DNA of 7,459 nt from the NCBI GenBank assembly GCA_964362915.1, contig CAYIGH010000042.1:1-7459 (forward strand). Reading direction: 5' to 3'. Of this stretch, positions 5,354 through 7,459 are shown piece by piece. Numbering within the stretch: position 1 is the stretch's first letter; each line of letters opens with the position of its first letter. A program made the position numbers and the translations under genes. The stretch is from JAUSIK01 sp964362915. Lineage in GTDB: Archaea; Nanobdellota; Nanobdellia; Pacearchaeales; GW2011-AR1. Under the pieces are notes generated by a model that made no database searches, was not told the DNA's origin, and worked only from the letters and a program-made list of their open reading frames with translations.

Positions 5354-6545
5354 TAGCATTCGGCCATTCATAAGGATAGCCTTGGCAGTCTTGTAATTGG
5401 TCATACGTTAGATCGATCCCACCAAATGCAACTCCGCGATTTGGGTACGGGAGTCCTTGGCCTGCAAATAAATGCAGAAGAGTTTTAACAGCGTCGGAAA
5501 TATCTACGGCGCCGTCGTCGTTAGCATCAGCCGAGTCTAGGCATTGCAATGGCTGCCCTTCTCTAAAGATTGAATTTAGCGTGTAAACCGCATCACTGAT
5601 GTTTACTGTCTGATCCATATTGCTGTCGCCTCTTTTGAATACTTTTGGACTATCAGGAATAAGTTTATTCTCTAAACCAGCCCCTCTTCCTAAAAGATCT
5701 TTTCTAATTCTTTTAGCATTTCCTCCACCACCAGTGTTTGGGGTGTCAAACTCTTCAATAAACCTCTCGAAATAGACATTTGATTGTATAGGATATGTAT
5801 CATTGCCTCGTGTGGAGTCCCATCCCTCAATACCTACATAGCCATCAAGTGGCTCTAATTGTTGGGGTTGTTGGGGTCCTAGGGCAGCGACTTTTTTATT
5901 ATTAATAAAGAAATTCCATCCCTCTGTGATGCTTCTATTTTGATTGTCTATATAATCGCTTCCTGAATTATATCTTACTTCTAATTTGTTTGTGCCTCCC
6001 TTTACAATAGATTCATCTTGTGCATTTATGAATGTGACATTAGTATTAGGATTGATTTGATTTATACTAAATTGGCCTGGTCCGGTTTCATTTGGAGATG
6101 CTCTTATTACGAATTCGTAGTAATTATTTCCAATTGGGTCGCCTGCGAAAACAAGGCCATAGAAATCACCAGCGCCCCATTCATTTTTATTAAATGTTGT
6201 TATGATACATCCATTTTTTGCTGCGAAGTTAAAAGTGGAATTATTCCAATGGTATCTTAGCCAACCCGAATTTTCATTATAATCGTTAATTACTAATTGA
6301 CCATTATTTACATTCCAGTGCTTTAATCTATCTTCTGCAAGATAATCATCAGGGTATCTTATATTTGATTTTGAGATTGTTGCTTCTGAATTAAATTCTT
6401 CTGTTTCAGTTGTTCTAGTTGCCTCTTGCGCATATAATGGAGAAGAGCTGGAACTTAAATATAAGCCAGCAGCCGCTATTGGGACATATAATGCTCTTTT
6501 AAATGAATGAAGTTTATCTGCCAATGTTTTTCTTGGATTTTTCAT
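5343..6545 (-). CDS. Secreted LamG/concanavalin-like protein with dockerin type I tail
   Basis: A 400-residue exported protein. A basic start and hydrophobic segment (about 17-38) end in SPLYAQ, a plausible signal-peptidase site after Ala39. Residues about 68-266 form one beta-rich domain with Trp/Tyr/Asn-rich strands (WNVNNGQLVI, YYEFVIRA, GYVGIEGW) and a final FERFIEEF strand, the look of a LamG/concanavalin-like jelly roll, usually sugar binding; I see no hydrolase catalytic pair. A Gly-rich linker (271-290) leads to two dockerin-type calcium loops: Asp307-Asn309-Asp311-Asp318 and Asp340-Asn342-Asp344-Gly345-Asp351, each followed by an amphipathic helix (AVYTLNSIF, AVKTLLHLF). In the first loop Gln312 replaces the usual Gly. 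Cys335 and Cys387 may pair. Dockerins dock onto cohesin domains; no cohesin is visible here. Eight sequons are present. The ATG at 6543-6545 suits a leaderless start. The dockerin-coding end is unusually GC-rich. It converges with the large surface-protein gene. Confidence 0.88.
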   Translation of the reverse strand: MKNPRKTLADKLHSFKRALYVPIAAAGLYLSSSSSPLYAQEATRTTETEEFNSEATISKSNIRYPDDYLAEDRLKHWNVNNGQLVINDYNENSGWLRYHWNNSTFNFAAKNGCIITTFNKNEWGAGDFYGLVFAGDPIGNNYYEFVIRASPNETGPGQFSINQINPNTNVTFINAQDESIVKGGTNKLEVRYNSGSDYIDNQNRSITEGWNFFINNKKVAALGPQQPQQLEPLDGYVGIEGWDSTRGNDTYPIQSNVYFERFIEEFDTPNTGGGGNAKRIRKDLLGRGAGLENKLIPDSPKVFKRGDSNMDQTVNISDAVYTLNSIFREGQPLQCLDSADANDDGAVDISDAVKTLLHLFAGQGLPYPNRGVAFGGIDLTYDQLQDCQGYPYEWPNATGR

Positions 6546-6566
6546 ATATTCTTAAGGGATAGGAAT

Positions 6567-6582
6567 TATATAAATTTTTCTG
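6567..6582 (-). promoter_or_regulatory. BRE/TATA promoter of the dockerin-protein gene
   Basis: On the minus strand CAGAAAAA (6582-6575) is followed by TTTATATA (6574-6567), whose centre is 25.5 bases before the A of the ATG at 6545, predicting a leaderless mRNA. Read on the plus strand the same bases are TATATAAA and could also drive transcription rightward from about 6597. Confidence 0.7.
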
Positions 6583-6607
6583 TTTATTGTATTTTTTAGG
6601 AGTGACA

Positions 6608-6742
6608 GTGTTTCTTTTTCGGGAAGTATTTATAGATGATTGTTATAGTGTTATAAATGGAAAGATTGCATCTGCACATAATTGGTTTGGAGAAGTAATT
6701 AAAGTTACTTTTATAAGTAACGAAAGTTATTTAAATAAGTAA
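6608..6742 (+). CDS. Possible small protein of 44 residues (GTG start)
   Basis: The plus strand is open from 6563 to a TAA at 6740-6742. A GTG at 6608 is preceded by AGGAG (6598-6602) with a 5-base gap, a good archaeal Shine-Dalgarno site, and the two-way TATA box at 6567-6574 lies the right distance upstream for a transcript starting near 6597. The peptide (VFLFREVFIDDCYSV..., ending SNESYLNK) has mixed composition and no recognised domain. Its last third overlaps the repeats and TATA box of the next gene, and it stops 14 bases before that gene's ATG. It might be a real leader or small protein, a remnant, or chance; in DNA this AT-rich an open frame of this length is uncommon but not rare. 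Confidence 0.25.
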   Translation: MFLFREVFIDDCYSVINGKIASAHNWFGEVIKVTFISNESYLNK

Positions 6743-6743
6743 T
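6693..6743 (+). promoter_or_regulatory. Promoter with a cluster of AAGTAAY operator-like repeats
   Basis: Five copies of one motif lie within 51 bases: AAGTAAT (6693-6699), AGTTACTT (6703-6710, inverted), AAGTAAC (6715-6721), AAGTTATT (6724-6731, inverted variant) and AAGTAAT (6737-6743). GTTACTT and AAGTAAC form a perfect 7-bp inverted repeat with a 4-base centre. The TATA box is inside the 12-bp palindrome TTATTTAAATAA (6727-6738), after the BRE-like CGAAAG (6721-6726); TATTTAAA is centred 25.5 bases before the ATG at 6757, again predicting a leaderless mRNA. Binding by the winged helix of the downstream protein would give autoregulation. Confidence 0.65.
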
Positions 6744-6756
6744 ATTTAGATAAGAG

Positions 6757-7374
6757 ATGATTTCAAACGAGAAAATAAAACTTTTAGAGGTATGGAGAAA
6801 GAATCCTTTTAGAGAATTAAGCATAGCAGAGATTATGAAAGAAACAAAGAAAAAGACAAAAACATGGGTTTTCAATGCTTTAAGGTTATTAGCTGATAAT
6901 AATATTTTAAACTCAACACGAAAAGCTAATCTTGATTTGTATAGTTTAAATCTTAAAAATCCTTTATCCTACCAGTTCTTGCAATATTTAGAAGCACAAA
7001 ATAACTTAAATTTTTCACAACTAAAGGTTATTTCTGAGATAATTGAAAAAATACCAGTTAAGAACTGCTCGATTATCGTGTTTGGCAGCTATGCAGAAAA
7101 TAAGCAAACAAAGAATTCAGATTTAGACATTTGTATTCTTATAGAGAATAAAGAAGTTGAAAAAAAGATTAAACCTTACGTCAATGAGATGAAATTAAAT
7201 TATCCTATAAAGATTGACGAGCATTACATAACATTTGAAGACTTCGTAAAAATGTTTCTGCATGGAGAAGAAAACCTTTCAAAACAGATTTTTATAAAGC
7301 GCAAGCTATTTTATAACTCTGAGATATATTATCAATTATTGAAAGAGGCATATAAAAATGGATTCAGGCCATAA
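6757..7374 (+). CDS. Winged-helix/MNT nucleotidyltransferase, likely antitoxin of an MNT-HEPN pair
   Basis: A 205-residue fusion. Residues about 5-62 form a winged helix-turn-helix (LSIAEIMKETKKKTKTWVFNALRLL, with the recognition helix near 33-46), a DNA-binding fold. Residues about 85-165 carry the minimal nucleotidyltransferase signature: Gly110-Ser111, then Ser121-Asp122-Leu123-Asp124 with two metal-binding acids, and a third acid, probably Asp154 in KIDEH. All key residues are present, so the enzyme should be active. In known MNT-HEPN pairs the MNT antitoxin silences its HEPN toxin by adding AMP groups to a tyrosine near the toxin's active site; that this pair works the same way is inferred from gene order and motif. 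The remaining C-terminus (170-205) is helical. The gene overlaps the following HEPN-like frame by 17 bases, a tightly coupled operon. The repeats just upstream suggest it represses its own promoter through the winged helix. The ATG fits a leaderless start. Confidence 0.88.
   Translation: MISNEKIKLLEVWRKNPFRELSIAEIMKETKKKTKTWVFNALRLLADNNILNSTRKANLDLYSLNLKNPLSYQFLQYLEAQNNLNFSQLKVISEIIEKIPVKNCSIIVFGSYAENKQTKNSDLDICILIENKEVEKKIKPYVNEMKLNYPIKIDEHYITFEDFVKMFLHGEENLSKQIFIKRKLFYNSEIYYQLLKEAYKNGFRP
7345..7348 (+). promoter_or_regulatory. Shine-Dalgarno site for the HEPN-like gene
   Basis: GAGG (in AAAGAGG) ends 9 bases before the ATG at 7358, inside the last codons of the upstream gene. This fits the archaeal habit of using ribosome-site initiation for internal cistrons while first genes are leaderless. 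Confidence 0.55.
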
Positions 7375-7459
7375 AGAGATATTGTATTTGAATAGGGCAA
7401 AGAATGAATTAGACTTGGCTAATGCGGTTTTCAAAATATCAACAGGAACAAAGTTTAAA
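7358..7459 (+). CDS. HEPN-domain protein, likely RNase toxin (partial, runs off the window)
   Basis: The first 34 codons of a gene that is still open at the window end. It starts at an ATG 17 bases before the stop codon of the MNT gene, in another frame, with GAGG as ribosome site. The visible peptide begins MDSGHKEILYLNRAKNELDL and continues as one amphipathic helix; the Tyr-x3-Ala-x3-Leu-x2-Ala spacing is typical of the first helix of HEPN proteins encoded next to MNT nucleotidyltransferases. HEPN toxins are small, dimeric metal-independent RNases with an Rx4-6H motif near their C-terminus; that part lies outside the window, so catalytic competence cannot be judged. The call rests mainly on gene order plus this helix. 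Confidence 0.7.
   Translation, partial: MDSGHKEILYLNRAKNELDLANAVFKISTGTKFK

Noticed and set aside
6018..6260. 80-codon plus-strand frame antisense to the LamG-like domain
   Set aside because: No start signals and odd composition; the opposite strand has a coherent secreted protein.
6693..6743. CRISPR or minisatellite array
   Set aside because: The units are only 7-8 bases, alternate in orientation, vary in spacing and sit on a TATA box, which fits operator sites.

Overview
The window looks like part of a small, AT-rich archaeal genome. The evidence is archaeal rather than bacterial gene starts: purine-rich BRE plus TATA boxes centred about 25-26 bases upstream of the start codon (leaderless transcripts) for four genes. 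In addition, an internal cistron carries a Shine-Dalgarno site, one surface protein is very rich in N-glycosylation sequons, and Fic and wHTH-nucleotidyltransferase/HEPN genes of archaeal style are present. A DPANN-type lineage (Woesearchaeota/Pacearchaeota-like) is my best guess, but no marker gene is present to prove it.

Layout. (1) 1-1000: a Fic-family AMP-transferase gene whose TATA box is bracketed by a 14-bp inverted repeat; an identical 14-mer recurs just after the gene. (2) 1003-2353, minus strand: a membrane-anchored, cysteine-rich exported protein (1028-1732), a 244-bp spacer with a 22-bp perfect palindrome and a possible gene remnant, and a small all-helical protein (1977-2324). 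(3) 2406-5294, plus strand: a 941-residue surface protein with a membrane anchor at each end, a parallel beta-helix region, several Ig-like domains and about 30 sequons. (4) 5343-6545, minus strand, convergent with it: a secreted protein with a signal peptide, a LamG/concanavalin-like domain and a two-repeat dockerin tail whose DNA is much richer in GC than its surroundings. (5) 6563-7459, plus strand: a possible short ORF, a cluster of AAGTAAY-type repeats around a TATA box, a winged-helix plus MNT nucleotidyltransferase gene, and the first 34 codons of an overlapping HEPN-like gene (toxin-antitoxin arrangement).

How it fits together. The middle holds cell-surface and extracellular proteins; the two edges hold stress or toxin-antitoxin-like modules that both rest on nucleotidyl transfer (Fic and MNT), each with repeats at its promoter that suggest autoregulation. 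This is accessory, cell-envelope and defence-type gene content. No tRNA, rRNA, CRISPR array or transposase is visible. All function calls rest on motif reading; no database search was run.
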